From an uncultured Bacteroides sp. (GTDB taxonomy: Bacteria > Bacteroidota > Bacteroidia > Bacteroidales > Bacteroidaceae), in NCBI RefSeq assembly GCF_937912035.1, contig NZ_CALDPF010000031.1:470142-534141 (forward strand): 64,000 bases of DNA, given 5' to 3'. Below, in pieces: positions 8,751 to 19,486 of this stretch. Positions within the stretch are counted from its first letter, which is position 1. Every line of letters starts with the position of its first letter. Both the position numbers and the translations under genes were made by a program. The notes under the pieces were generated by a model. It was not told where the DNA came from. It did not search any database and saw nothing but the letters and a program-made list of their open reading frames with translations.

Positions 8751-10808
8751 CTATTTATTGAGATAATAATCTATGCCAAGCTTTCCAGCTCTCTTGCTAA
8801 CAAACTTTATTTCAACGGCATTCTCCACTGGCTCAAATTCTCCGAATTCTATAGTAGAGACTGCTGAATGTTCTGCCGAAAGATTGACAGTCTTAACAAA
8901 TTTTCCGTTCAGAAAGACATCAAATTCTCCACTCTGGCTATCAGTAATAAAACATATCTTTAAGTTAGTCTTATCAAAAAGCTCTGTAAGTCTGACACTA
9001 ACAGTCTGGCCTTTTTCAGAGAAAGAGAAACCTTTTGCATCACCATTGCTTAATTCTCCCCATACATTTACTTTATTCTCTGCTGTTACGCCATCAGCAT
9101 AAACATAGGTTTCTATATTCTCTGCTTCAATGGCTCCCGGATAAACATACTTGTTGCTCTTACATTCATCATTGAAAGCACGCAGCTCTTCCAAAGTCAT
9201 AATCTTTCTGGAAGCCATTTCAGGCAATGGAGCACGGTTTGAAACTGCACCAGGTTTGGCATACCAATATGTATTTACTGCGTATTGAAGATGGAACCAG
9301 CTTGTACGGTTAGAACCTGAAGATTCTATATTAAAGTCAATCTGCCTGTTAAACGGAATAGCATCAAGCACACGTGTTCTTGTACATGTGTTATATCCCA
9401 TGGAATTTGGTGATGCAACCCTGACATTTGAAAGGAAAGGTTCATCAAACTCATCTACCGGATTAGGAACAACACCGCCGGCCCATCCATAATAGTCTTC
9501 TGTTCCAGTACCGAAATGAGATGGGAAAGTATCATCGTCTACATATACCTTTTCATCACCTTCTCCCCACCATCCCTGTTCAGGATTAAGAACTGTGAAC
9601 TGGTCGCCAACGTATATACCTGTACCTTTTACATTCACCAGGTTATAATCAAACAACGGGAAACCTGGGGTTGGATCATCCATTCGCCATGTAGAATGGA
9701 AATACATTGAATTGTCTGTCCAATTATAAGGTCCATAAGTTACAGAAGCCTCAACATTCACCTTCTGGCTACCCAAATTTTCAAAGCATAGTTCAGCATT
9801 GTTCCTATATGGCATTACCCAACGGCATACCATGGTTCCATCAGGTTCAACAGCACGTTCCCACATCTTGTAATGCTTCATTCCAACACCTATATTGAAA
9901 AAGTCTCCTACAGGCGACCAAATTGTCTGTTCTCCGTCGAACTTTGCTTTAAGAATTGTTGAGCGTAATGCCTGTTCTTCATTTTCGGCTTTAATCTTCA
10001 CAGTAAGGAAACGAACCGCACCTGATTTGCTGCCTTTAAATGACTTGTCAAGTGACAATTTCATTTCATCACCAGAACCCAACATCTTGCTTTGAGACAA
10101 AGTTTTATGAAATTCCAGTTTTTTCACATCGTCAAGGACACATCCTCTGGCCAGTACATTATTGACACTATCAATCAATTCAGTTGAATTATAGAAGTCA
10201 TCCATACTGAAAGATTTGATTTTAGTCCCTTTAGGATAACTTCTGTAATTTATTATGTTATAGAAGACTTTCTTGTCCATTGTTATCTTGCATCCTTTTT
10301 CATAAGGAATAGGCAGATAACAGTTTCCAGCTCTTCTTGTTTCGGCTGCCAGTGGTGATTTTATGAAGGCTTTACCTTGAACAAGTTCGAAGAAATTACA
10401 GCAGATTTCCGGTTCATCCTTACCATCGAGATAAATCTTTACATTGGCTCCTGTAGTATTGTCCAAACCATAATAGAAACATACAGCCCACATCTTGGTT
10501 ATCACTCCTGGGCCATCATCTTCCATCAGGACCCATTCTGTCTCGCCTTTTTTATTTTTCTCTGTTCTGATACAGAAAACTCCATCTGAATCGGCAAACC
10601 ATCCTGGCTGATCAGGAGAAACTGAAGCTCTGTTGTAACTGCTAGCCTGCAAGGTTCTATACTGCAGGTTTTCAGGATACTCGGCAATTCTTTCTCTGTC
10701 AACCATCTCTCTTAAGAAATCCTGCATTGTTATTTCCTGGGAATAACCGGAAACAGAAAGCATTGCAGACAATATTGTTGGTGCTAAAATTTTATTATTT
10801 ATTTTCAT
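8751..10808 (-). CDS. Glycoside hydrolase family 172 (DUF2961) enzyme
   Basis: 685-residue secreted protein; signal peptide ends near SGYSQE. The GH172 signature is present: WWGEGDEKVYVDDD followed by GTGTEDYYGWAGG. Glu416 and Glu437 are the likely catalytic pair; their 21-residue spacing matches the pair reported, as I recall, for a characterised bifidobacterial member. Characterised GH172 enzymes act on alpha-fructofuranoside, difructose-anhydride or arabinofuranoside linkages, so an exo-acting furanosidase is likely, but the substrate is not determined by sequence. About 130 C-terminal residues (from YPGAIEAEN) form an extra beta-sandwich, possibly carbohydrate-binding. Downstream partner of the NPCBM hydrolase (57-bp gap), in one transcription unit. 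Confidence 0.88.
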   Translation of the reverse strand: MKINNKILAPTILSAMLSVSGYSQEITMQDFLREMVDRERIAEYPENLQYRTLQASSYNRASVSPDQPGWFADSDGVFCIRTEKNKKGETEWVLMEDDGPGVITKMWAVCFYYGLDNTTGANVKIYLDGKDEPEICCNFFELVQGKAFIKSPLAAETRRAGNCYLPIPYEKGCKITMDKKVFYNIINYRSYPKGTKIKSFSMDDFYNSTELIDSVNNVLARGCVLDDVKKLEFHKTLSQSKMLGSGDEMKLSLDKSFKGSKSGAVRFLTVKIKAENEEQALRSTILKAKFDGEQTIWSPVGDFFNIGVGMKHYKMWERAVEPDGTMVCRWVMPYRNNAELCFENLGSQKVNVEASVTYGPYNWTDNSMYFHSTWRMDDPTPGFPLFDYNLVNVKGTGIYVGDQFTVLNPEQGWWGEGDEKVYVDDDTFPSHFGTGTEDYYGWAGGVVPNPVDEFDEPFLSNVRVASPNSMGYNTCTRTRVLDAIPFNRQIDFNIESSGSNRTSWFHLQYAVNTYWYAKPGAVSNRAPLPEMASRKIMTLEELRAFNDECKSNKYVYPGAIEAENIETYVYADGVTAENKVNVWGELSNGDAKGFSFSEKGQTVSVRLTELFDKTNLKICFITDSQSGEFDVFLNGKFVKTVNLSAEHSAVSTIEFGEFEPVENAVEIKFVSKRAGKLGIDYYLNK

Positions 10809-10865
10809 ATCGTTTTTACTGGTTTTCCATTAAATTAAGATTCCAGAATCTTGCTATATATCACA

Positions 10866-13667
10866 TTATTCTATCACAAGCCATGTATGTCCATTGGCAG
10901 GAATCTTCACTGTTACATCTACTGTATAGTCACGGTTGATTCGGTAAGTCTTGGATTTTCCTCCCTCAACGCTTATCTTAGTCTTATCATCCAAACCTGT
11001 ATAATACATAGGAAGCTTTATTTTCCTTTCAATATCACTTCCTGTTGGATTGAAGAACATGGCAAGACCCTTTTCATCGAGTTCAGGATTTACGTGGACA
11101 AATCCGTCCCAATCCTTTCCGTCAGGTTTACGCAAATGAATCATATCGCTGTTCAGGATTTCCCTATAGCGCTTATACCACGATATAACCTTCTGTACAC
11201 AAGCCTTAGTCTCGTCCGTATCATAAAGTCTTGGTCCGCGATAGCATGCCTGAATTCCGGCACCGTAATTGCCCATCATTATCTGATAATATGTTTCAAG
11301 ATGTTCGTTCAACGGTTCGAGTGTTGCAGCTGCTCCACCTCCGTGATATTCCACCAACGGAACGAATGACCAGCATGAAGATGCCATACGGTCGTATGTA
11401 TTTGAGTAGTTTACCTGACGGCTGTGTATCAGCTGACGGTCTCTAGGCAATGACCAGTTAACCTCACGGTACCCTATACTTGTCTTGGTAGAGCCGTTTA
11501 GGAAATAGAAATCAGGAACATTCAGGGAAATGCCTTTAGCAAGACACCAGTGATACAGATCACGGATTCTTTCAAACTGCTTCCATTGTGAATCATTAAG
11601 GCCTTTATGGTAAGCGTGTTTGGTAGAAGCACACACATCACCTGGATAAGAACCGTCATGCTCAAAGAGCGTAAGTCCTGTCTTCTCGTAGAAATTCCTG
11701 ATCTTTGCCAGATAATCTACTCCCCACTGGCTACACAGACATGGTGAAGAACCGAATGTAGCACCTCCACGTTTTCCTGTAGCTGGATTTATCACATCCA
11801 CTTCATCACTAATCCATCTGCTGGCAAGAAGAGAATAACCGCCCATCTCGATTCCCCTGCTCTTTGCATAGTCAACAAGAGATTTTATATAGGCAATATG
11901 TTTCTCGTCTGTTGTTTCTGCATTCATTCCAGAACCGAATGAAAGAATAATCATTTCATATCCGGTTTCAACACACTGGTCTACAGCACGTTTCACTATT
12001 TTCTCATCTATTGTGGTAAGATGCATGAAAATAGGATTCTCTGTTGTCCATGGAGCTATAGTACGATAGAACCTGCGTAGGAAAAGACCTTTGCGTTCAC
12101 GGTCGTATGTATCAATAGGCATCTCGTATACCTTATATGAAGAGAAAGGAGCATCCTTTGTTATCTCCACATCAGGACCAATTTCATTATATACATCCAA
12201 TGTACACAAAGTGTTCAGTCCGTAGTTACACTGTGAAGTATACTCCTTGTCGGTAGTCCAATGTTCAGTCCTATCACCTGTATATTCCCAGAAAGTACCT
12301 CCCATAGTGTAGTCACTCTCTATATGGATATTAGGAAGATAGCGTCTGGACATATCTCCCTCTGTAGATTCCGGTTCTGCAAAGAACAAGTGTTCAAGCT
12401 TGAAGGAATCCAGATTTATAGGTTCATCACTTTCATTAAAAATCTCCATGTGTTTTCTTATTACAGGCACATGGTCATAGATGTCAAAATGAAGCTTTAC
12501 TTTAAGATTTGAAACATCTCCTGTTCCACGCATGGTAAATGTAAGGGATTTACCGGTAGGAAGTTCCTTGTTCAGTGCCCAACGGCTTCTGGCCCAGGCC
12601 AAAGAATGTATGGAATCTGAAATCTCAAAATCCTCAACAATGAAAGAACGGTCTGCAACAGTCATTTCATCTATCCATTCAAGCTTGAGATATCCGCGTT
12701 CAGGCTGTCCTTCCAAACCACCAAGAGACCATTTTTCTCCGTTAATAGTAAGTTCTCCCTCGCTGCTGACTGCCCTGAGCATATTCTCACCTGACATATG
12801 ATTTACAATGTCAACTGTAGCAAGATTAGGCGTAATTCTGAAGACTCTGGATGTCAGTCCATTGGTAATTACAATAGATTTGCCATCAGCTCCTGCCATT
12901 ACTTCAGCCTTGTAACTATCCGGAGACACCAGCCAGTCTATATCACTGCGCTCCATAGAAGGATAATCAGAAACAGGAAGCTTGCTTATTTTGGAAGACA
13001 TTCTGTCCCAGTCTTCTTTAGAAACCCCTTCGCCTTCAGTGGTAGATTCTGTACTGATTGCTGGAGCTTGGAAGTTGTCATAATCAATATTTACGTCAGA
13101 CCACACAGCAAAGTCACCGCTACAACCGTCTCCTCCATCATCAACCTTCAGTTCAAGCTTCTTGACCTTTGATATGTTTACATCAAACGCTTCCATTTTC
13201 TCGCCCGAACTCATTTTACGTGAATACAGTTCCTTGCCGTCACCTAAAATCCTGAAAACTACTGTTCCTTTCTTAAATGTTCTGTCAGCATCTTCAACCC
13301 CTGCAAAGTACTTCCTGTCTCCTACCTTTCTATAGAAGACACGTGTTCCGTCCGGTTGTGGTGAAGAGGATATGTCTGCCGATGTATAGTCAAGTTTTGA
13401 GTCGGCAACACCTATACGGCCAGTTATATTCTTTCCAAAACCTTTCATGTTAACCTTTATAACACTTTCGGAATGAACTCCAACAGGATCTGTACATTTC
13501 TCCCCGGCTACAAAAGCCTCCTCCCCTGTCACAGACAGACCTACAACAGTGGTTCCATAAGTTTGTGAAGAGCGGGAAAGGTCAAGTCCCGAAAGTTTCT
13601 GCTGGGCATTAACTCCAATAGAGTAATACAATGATAATAGAAAAAAAAATCGTTTCGACAGATTCAT
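10866..13667 (-). CDS. NPCBM-domain glycoside hydrolase, alpha-galactosidase-like
   Basis: 933-residue secreted protein with signal peptide (cut near GVNAQQ). Residues about 24-165 form an NPCBM/NEW2 carbohydrate-binding domain (GVHSESVIKVNM, then LELKVDDGGDGCSGDFAVWSD). About 250-520 is a beta-sandwich. About 535-800 looks like a clan GH-D TIM barrel: YEMIILSFGSGMN, MGGYSLLASRW, then LFEHDGSYPGD, where Asp671 is in the position of the GH27/GH36 nucleophile. A small C-terminal beta domain follows. It resembles alpha-galactosidase/melibiase proteins but is divergent, so linkage and sugar are uncertain. First gene of a two-gene unit with the GH172 enzyme; a joint attack on one glycan is plausible. 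Confidence 0.72.
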   Translation of the reverse strand: MNLSKRFFFLLSLYYSIGVNAQQKLSGLDLSRSSQTYGTTVVGLSVTGEEAFVAGEKCTDPVGVHSESVIKVNMKGFGKNITGRIGVADSKLDYTSADISSSPQPDGTRVFYRKVGDRKYFAGVEDADRTFKKGTVVFRILGDGKELYSRKMSSGEKMEAFDVNISKVKKLELKVDDGGDGCSGDFAVWSDVNIDYDNFQAPAISTESTTEGEGVSKEDWDRMSSKISKLPVSDYPSMERSDIDWLVSPDSYKAEVMAGADGKSIVITNGLTSRVFRITPNLATVDIVNHMSGENMLRAVSSEGELTINGEKWSLGGLEGQPERGYLKLEWIDEMTVADRSFIVEDFEISDSIHSLAWARSRWALNKELPTGKSLTFTMRGTGDVSNLKVKLHFDIYDHVPVIRKHMEIFNESDEPINLDSFKLEHLFFAEPESTEGDMSRRYLPNIHIESDYTMGGTFWEYTGDRTEHWTTDKEYTSQCNYGLNTLCTLDVYNEIGPDVEITKDAPFSSYKVYEMPIDTYDRERKGLFLRRFYRTIAPWTTENPIFMHLTTIDEKIVKRAVDQCVETGYEMIILSFGSGMNAETTDEKHIAYIKSLVDYAKSRGIEMGGYSLLASRWISDEVDVINPATGKRGGATFGSSPCLCSQWGVDYLAKIRNFYEKTGLTLFEHDGSYPGDVCASTKHAYHKGLNDSQWKQFERIRDLYHWCLAKGISLNVPDFYFLNGSTKTSIGYREVNWSLPRDRQLIHSRQVNYSNTYDRMASSCWSFVPLVEYHGGGAAATLEPLNEHLETYYQIMMGNYGAGIQACYRGPRLYDTDETKACVQKVISWYKRYREILNSDMIHLRKPDGKDWDGFVHVNPELDEKGLAMFFNPTGSDIERKIKLPMYYTGLDDKTKISVEGGKSKTYRINRDYTVDVTVKIPANGHTWLVIE

Positions 13668-14263
13668 ATTAACAGATATTAATTAATTATTTTTTTATTA
13701 TGCAATAATGAACTGAAAGAGTCTGGAAGCTATTATACACCTATAAACAAATAATCCACTCTATCTACATAACATTTTTTAATTACAAACTTGATAAACA
13801 CGATATCAAAATTTATAATCACAATTAAGTATTATTCCCAAATTATTAACAACATACAATACATTATAAAATGATATTCATATTATAATAACAAGTGAAT
13901 ACAAATAAAATAAAACATTCCATTTTCCAATAGCACAAAAGCACCAAATAATTTCAATATACAACCATTCTATAAATAGTAAAATACACTATGCAGACAT
14001 TTAAGAAGTAAATACCATAAGTAATAACAATAAAATCCTTCCACTTTACATATTCTAAAAAAAGAAAATCATAAAATAAAAAAGAGTCCAAGCTACTATA
14101 CATGAAAAGATATTGAAATTAATTGAAAATATTATTACAATGACTCCTTATGACAAATATTACATTTGCAAATGAAAAACCACATATAGGACAAATTACA
14201 CTATAATAATAATAAAATTCCATATAGGCTACATAAAACCATTATTAATATAAAAATTTATTT
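13668..14263. other. 596-bp divergent intergenic region
   Basis: Lies between the minus-strand NPCBM hydrolase and the plus-strand SusC. Very AT-rich. The only clear signal is the plus-strand TACATTTG box at 14161-14168. No good minus-strand -7/-33 pair was seen for the hydrolase, and no reading frame with coding character. Confidence 0.5.
14161..14168 (+). promoter_or_regulatory. Promoter -7 box for SusC/SusD (third pair)
   Basis: TACATTTG is a perfect match to the Bacteroidota -7 consensus TAnnTTTG and gives a leader of about 90 bases to the ATG at 14264. No TTTG is found 19-20 bases upstream, which would fit an activator-dependent promoter. Confidence 0.5.
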
Positions 14264-17200
14264 ATGAAAAATGTACTCAAGAATTTGGATGTAAAACCAC
14301 ATATGGCTTTTACATCTATATTATTATTTTCAAATACATTTTTATTTGGAAATAATAATGCTACAAACATTAATTCTTCACCTACATCGTCTTTCGTTTT
14401 ACAACAAGAAAACAAAACGGTAAAGGGAAAAGTAACAGACAAAAATGGAGAGCCACTAATTGGAGTAAATGTTATCATCAAAAACACCAATAATGGTACA
14501 GTGACGGACTTTGATGGAAATTTTGAAATTAGCGTATCTGATAACTCTGTTCTGGAATTCTCATACATCGGATATTTGTCTCAGACATTAAAAGTGAATA
14601 ATAGACAAAACAATATTTCCATAACAATGATGGAAGACACCAAACTTCTTGAAGAAGTTGTTGTTGTTGGATATCAATCAAAGGAAAGAAAAAACCTTAC
14701 TGGTTCTGTAGCTACAATTGACTCAAAATACCTTGAAAACAGACCTGCTGCCAGAGGAACCGACCTGCTTCAGGGTGTTTCACCAGGCCTTATCGTCAGT
14801 CGCAGTAATCCAGGAAGAGTTGGAGGAGGAAGTGTGGGTATTGAGATACAAGGTGTTTCGACACGTACAGGTGGAGATATACTAGTTGTTATTGACGGAA
14901 TTCCTCAACCATTGGGCTCAATAGATGCTATCAATAGTATCAATCCAAATGATATTGAAAGCATAAATGTTCTGAAAGATGGTGAAGCCGTTGTTTATGG
15001 TTCAAGAGCTTCATCAGGAGTAATTGTCATCACAACCAAGTCAGGAAAAAAGAATAAAGTAGAAGCATCATATACTGCCTCATTCAAAACTCCATCTATA
15101 CATACTGAAAAAGCCAATGTTATTGATACATATCTATTGATGGATAAAGCTTGGAGCATGAGCGGTATAGACAATGTACTAGGATACAAAAATGTTATAA
15201 ACTATATCAAAGATAATAATTTAACATACAATGATATAAAGAATAATGACTACAAACATGTAGTATCCGGAACAGCACCGTTCCCTGACACACCATTCCT
15301 AGTATTTTCTGACTATGATTGGTTTGACATAATGTATGGAACCGGTATTACACATAATTACGATGTATCAGCCTCTGGTTCTACAGATAAAGCATCATAC
15401 TATACATCAATTGGTTTTATTGATGAGGGTTCTATGCTCAATTATGGAAACAATTCAAACAAGACTGCATTTGCTCGTCTAAAATTGGATTATCACTTTA
15501 ACAAATGGATTTCAGTAGGTACGAACATAAATATACGCTACCAGAATCTGGTAGAACCAATTGATATAGGTGGCTTGGAATCAGCCATTGCAAACAGACC
15601 AACTTGGGATGTTCCATACACGCCAGAGGGTAGATACTGTGTATGGGGAAGTATGCCGAATCCTATAGCACACGCAAAAGAAAGAGGAGAAAACCGTCAG
15701 CAAAGATATATGTTATCTGCACAATTTTATGCGGATATTACTCCGATTGAGAATCTAAAAATTCGTGCTGTCGGTATGAAAAGTTATGACGGAATTAAAG
15801 CGCGTGCATTGCAGAAATGGTATGATTCTTATTATTGGGATGAAAGTTATGCTTTCCCTTCAATGACGAACAGAGATGCAGATACATACTCATATTACGG
15901 TAACAATTTTGACCAATCTCTAAATCTTACATTTTCTGCTGATTATAGAAAAACGTTCATGAGAGACCACGCTATACGTGCTTTTGCAGCATTCACACAT
16001 GAGGAATTCCAATATGATCATGCCGTAGCACAAGCACGTGACCTGGCCAACTCTACTTTATATACCCTTAACTTCGGAAATCCCTTAAAGAATCTGGCGT
16101 CCGATACACAAACAGAAAACACATTACAAGGTATACTTGCTAATGCTGGGTATACATATAAAGACAAGTATACTGTAGAAGGTTATTTCAGACGTGATGG
16201 CAGTTCAAGATTTGCTAAAGGATACCAGTGGAGCAACTTCTTTGGGGCCGGTGCTGCATATACCGTAACAAACGAGAACTTTATAAAGAAACTTGGAATA
16301 AATGATTATCTGAATTATTTGAAAATACGCTTCAACTATGGAGAACTTGGAAATCAAGCCGGATTAGGAAATTATGACTTTGTACAAGGTATAGGCATAT
16401 CTACTTCTAACATATTATTTGGAACTCCATCTTCAGTAACAAAACAGCAGATAGCTACATTATCAGGATTTCCTTCCAATACGAGAACATGGCAGATTTC
16501 AAAGAAAATGAATATCGGTCTTGATATGAACTTGTTTAAAGACAGACTAAACATTGTATACAACTATTATATTACAAATACAAACAATGCATTCTATACA
16601 CAAGAATACCCTAGTCTGCTTGGAACAACTGCTCCTAATATAAACGGAGCCCACATTCGTGTAAAAGGATGGGATTTGGGAGTAACATGGAGAGATCAGC
16701 TAAAAAACGGCTTTAATTATAGTGTTTCATTGGGTTTAAGTGACTCCAATACTAAAGCCATTAAATTACCTGACAATGTTATACCTAGCTTAAACAGCGG
16801 TTCATGGGTTGAAGGTTATCCATTAGGAGCACAGTTTGGTCTAGTATATGACGGAATAATGCAGAATCAGGACGAAGTAAATGCTTATTATGATCAGATT
16901 AAAGGTGGAATAACAAATCGTCTTGCTCCTGGAGATGTGAAATTTAAGGATCTTGATGGAGATGGAATTATTGAAAGTACATTGTATCAGACAGACGAAA
17001 ACGGAAAGCCTCTACCTTCATCAGGTGATATGGTATATCTTGGAGACACCAGACAACACTACCAATACTATATAAATCTGTCTGCAGGATATAAAGGATT
17101 TGAATTCAGTGCAATACTTAATGGTGTAGGCAAATGGAACGTAGTACAAAATGACAGAGTAAATTTCGGACTTCCATGGATTCAGTTGTTAGAGCATGCT

Positions 17201-17554
17201 GTCTCAGACCCTGGATGGACTCCTGAAAACCCTGTAGAGTTTCCAAGACTATATGTAACAGATGCTACATTTGACAATTCTGTTAACAGTAATAACTTTA
17301 CACCTTCTACAGCTCCATTCTCTTTTGTCAATGTACCATGGTTGGCTATAAAGAACATACAACTATCTTATACCCTACCTCAAACATGGGTTGATAAGAT
17401 TCACCTCAGCAAAGTCAAGATATTTGCCAATGCAACAGACCTTGGATATATTATAAATAAAATGCCTAAAAGCTATAGCCCTGAACAGCCATACAACTCT
17501 GCCATAGCACCTTATGCTAGAACATTCTCTGTTGGATTAAATGTCGGATTTTAA
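14264..17554 (+). CDS. SusC-like TonB-dependent transporter
   Basis: 1096-residue SusC/RagA family outer-membrane transporter. Signal-like hydrophobic segment at about 14-30. Carboxypeptidase-regulatory-like domain at about 52-130 (VKGKVTDKNGEPLIGVNVII, GTVTDFDGNFEI). Then EEVVVVGYQSKERKNLTGSV and the plug domain (about 145-260; ILVVIDGIPQP, INVLKDGEAVVYGSRASSG). The beta-barrel ends VGLNVGF. Partner SusD starts 13 bp downstream. An HzsA-like di-heme protein gene follows this pair, so the imported ligand may belong to the redox system rather than to the glycan locus to the left. That assignment is inference from gene order. Confidence 0.95.
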   Translation: MKNVLKNLDVKPHMAFTSILLFSNTFLFGNNNATNINSSPTSSFVLQQENKTVKGKVTDKNGEPLIGVNVIIKNTNNGTVTDFDGNFEISVSDNSVLEFSYIGYLSQTLKVNNRQNNISITMMEDTKLLEEVVVVGYQSKERKNLTGSVATIDSKYLENRPAARGTDLLQGVSPGLIVSRSNPGRVGGGSVGIEIQGVSTRTGGDILVVIDGIPQPLGSIDAINSINPNDIESINVLKDGEAVVYGSRASSGVIVITTKSGKKNKVEASYTASFKTPSIHTEKANVIDTYLLMDKAWSMSGIDNVLGYKNVINYIKDNNLTYNDIKNNDYKHVVSGTAPFPDTPFLVFSDYDWFDIMYGTGITHNYDVSASGSTDKASYYTSIGFIDEGSMLNYGNNSNKTAFARLKLDYHFNKWISVGTNINIRYQNLVEPIDIGGLESAIANRPTWDVPYTPEGRYCVWGSMPNPIAHAKERGENRQQRYMLSAQFYADITPIENLKIRAVGMKSYDGIKARALQKWYDSYYWDESYAFPSMTNRDADTYSYYGNNFDQSLNLTFSADYRKTFMRDHAIRAFAAFTHEEFQYDHAVAQARDLANSTLYTLNFGNPLKNLASDTQTENTLQGILANAGYTYKDKYTVEGYFRRDGSSRFAKGYQWSNFFGAGAAYTVTNENFIKKLGINDYLNYLKIRFNYGELGNQAGLGNYDFVQGIGISTSNILFGTPSSVTKQQIATLSGFPSNTRTWQISKKMNIGLDMNLFKDRLNIVYNYYITNTNNAFYTQEYPSLLGTTAPNINGAHIRVKGWDLGVTWRDQLKNGFNYSVSLGLSDSNTKAIKLPDNVIPSLNSGSWVEGYPLGAQFGLVYDGIMQNQDEVNAYYDQIKGGITNRLAPGDVKFKDLDGDGIIESTLYQTDENGKPLPSSGDMVYLGDTRQHYQYYINLSAGYKGFEFSAILNGVGKWNVVQNDRVNFGLPWIQLLEHAVSDPGWTPENPVEFPRLYVTDATFDNSVNSNNFTPSTAPFSFVNVPWLAIKNIQLSYTLPQTWVDKIHLSKVKIFANATDLGYIINKMPKSYSPEQPYNSAIAPYARTFSVGLNVGF

Positions 17555-17567
17555 TACATAAACAAAC

Positions 17568-19355
17568 ATGAAACCATATAAACTATTTTACATAATTAGC
17601 CTTATAACATTAAGTGCATGCGAATCAGACTTGAATCTACTTCCTAAAGATTCATTAACATCTGATGTATACTTTAAAACTGAAAAAGATTTTCAGCTTT
17701 ACGCCAATGGGTTATATCAACAATTGCCTGATTTCGGTGAAAACAGTAACGATAACATGACAGATTTGTACTATGCTGGGGGACCGAACTCAGTAAGTAA
17801 CAGTACGTATATTGAATCTCAAAATGACGGAACATGGAATACATGTTATTCAAATATAAGGAACTGTCTTGTTTTACTAGAAGAAGAAGCAAAATTGGAA
17901 GAAGGAGACTTAAAAAATAGTGTTCAGGTATATAAAGGTGAAGCGCACTTCTTTTTAGCAATGAACTACTACAATCTATTGCGCTATTTCGGTGGTGTTC
18001 CATTGATAGATCATACCCTGACATTAACAGACCCTGATTTGTACAAGCCAAGAGCTTCAAGAGAAGATATAGTAAATTTTATTATTGACAACCTTGATAA
18101 AGCTATAAATGCTCCTGTAGGAACACTTACATCATCCGATCAGGAAGGACGTATAACCATTACTGCAGTACGTGCATTTAAGGCAAGAGTAGCACTGTTC
18201 GAAGGTACTTGGAGAAAATTCCACGAACTAGGAGGCGAACAAGAAATGTTCGATATTGCCATAGAGGAATCAAGCAAGGTATTGGAAGATCCTAACTATT
18301 ATCTTTTTGACGAAAGAGAAATTCTTGGAGACATGAGTTACTTCTACATGTTTATACTGGAAAGTGATGAAAAATCAAATCCTGCCGGCATAAAGAAAGA
18401 ATCAAATCATGCTTATATATTAACAAGAAAACATAACAAGCTGGATTCCCCTACAGGATATATAGCTGTAACAAACGGGAATCTATCTCCTACACTAAAA
18501 TTAATGGATATGTTTCTGGATACTAAAGGATTGCCTATAACTCATCCTGAAACTAATTTTAAAGGACATGGTTTCCAGATTGATCCAGTAACAAAAGAAG
18601 CCATCAATATCGAGTTCCAAAACAGAGATCCAAGAATGTCTTGTAACCTGATTGAACCATTTACTCAATTCTGGTACCATTCTCCATACCATAGAAACTA
18701 TGACTGGACAGACGAAGAATTAGTAAATACCGGAGCATGGAACGATGGTTTTTGGACAAGTGGTACAGGATATCTGCTTGGTAAATACATTCCAGAAATA
18801 GAAGGAGCTGTAGGTATAGATTATCCGGTGATTCGTCTGGAAGAGGTTATGTTAATATATGCTGAAGCTTTATTCGAAAGAGATGGAAGTATATCAGACG
18901 AGGATCTTAACAAGTCAATAAACAAATTACGTGACCGTGTTGGTATGCCACATCTGACAAATAACTTCTGCTCGCAGTATGGACTGGATATGCGTACGGA
19001 AATACGTAGAGAAAGAACTATCGAACTCATGGCTGAAGGATTCAGATATGACGACATCAGAAGATGGGCTGTAGGAGAAACCGAAATGAACCAAGATATG
19101 AAAGGTATATTATGGACTAATTCCCCTATCAGTACACCTGGAGGATTCGAAGTATATAATGAAAAAGAAGATAAAATAGTAAAAACAGACTTCAGCAACA
19201 GAGTATATACAGTAGATGAGAATGGCTTTATCATTCTAGAACCGGCTTCATCAAGAAAATTCTCTTCCAAACACTATCTAAGACCTTTGCCATTACGTCA
19301 GATTGCTTTAAGTAATGGAACTCTGGAACAGAATCCTGGTTGGGTCAGTCAATAA
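17568..19355 (+). CDS. SusD-like outer-membrane lipoprotein
   Basis: 595-residue SusD/RagB family lipoprotein with lipobox LSAC at about residue 18 followed by ESDLNLLPKDSLTSD. Typical features are the helix VYKGEAHFFLAMNYYNLLRYFGGVP, the later LEEVMLIYAEALFE and RRERTIELMAEGFRYDDIRRW segments, and the end YLRPLPLRQIALSNGTLEQNPGW. It pairs with the SusC 13 bp upstream. A strong terminator-like hairpin follows its stop. Ligand unknown. Confidence 0.95.
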   Translation: MKPYKLFYIISLITLSACESDLNLLPKDSLTSDVYFKTEKDFQLYANGLYQQLPDFGENSNDNMTDLYYAGGPNSVSNSTYIESQNDGTWNTCYSNIRNCLVLLEEEAKLEEGDLKNSVQVYKGEAHFFLAMNYYNLLRYFGGVPLIDHTLTLTDPDLYKPRASREDIVNFIIDNLDKAINAPVGTLTSSDQEGRITITAVRAFKARVALFEGTWRKFHELGGEQEMFDIAIEESSKVLEDPNYYLFDEREILGDMSYFYMFILESDEKSNPAGIKKESNHAYILTRKHNKLDSPTGYIAVTNGNLSPTLKLMDMFLDTKGLPITHPETNFKGHGFQIDPVTKEAINIEFQNRDPRMSCNLIEPFTQFWYHSPYHRNYDWTDEELVNTGAWNDGFWTSGTGYLLGKYIPEIEGAVGIDYPVIRLEEVMLIYAEALFERDGSISDEDLNKSINKLRDRVGMPHLTNNFCSQYGLDMRTEIRRERTIELMAEGFRYDDIRRWAVGETEMNQDMKGILWTNSPISTPGGFEVYNEKEDKIVKTDFSNRVYTVDENGFIILEPASSRKFSSKHYLRPLPLRQIALSNGTLEQNPGWVSQ

Positions 19356-19387
19356 TATATTTTCATAACCAAGAGCATTAATAGTTG

Positions 19388-19440
19388 ATTCCCCTTATTC
19401 ATTCTAAATTATAATTGGATAAGGGGAATTTATTGTTTTA
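19388..19440 (+). terminator. Rho-independent terminator after SusD
   Basis: ATTCCCCTTAT (19388-19398) pairs perfectly with ATAAGGGGAAT (19419-19429), followed by TTATTGTTTTA. It sits between SusD and the HzsA-like gene. No convincing promoter was seen between it and 19487, so it may be a partial terminator or attenuator. Confidence 0.75.
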
Positions 19441-19486
19441 CACAATGAAAACAATATATACCATGTTTCATTTAAAATAGGTTCTT

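Noticed and set aside
14094..14169. Copy of the shared activator motif upstream of the third SusC
   Set aside because: GAAAAG occurs near the TACATTTG box but is displaced by 10 bases and the GGGAGTTTTT part is missing.
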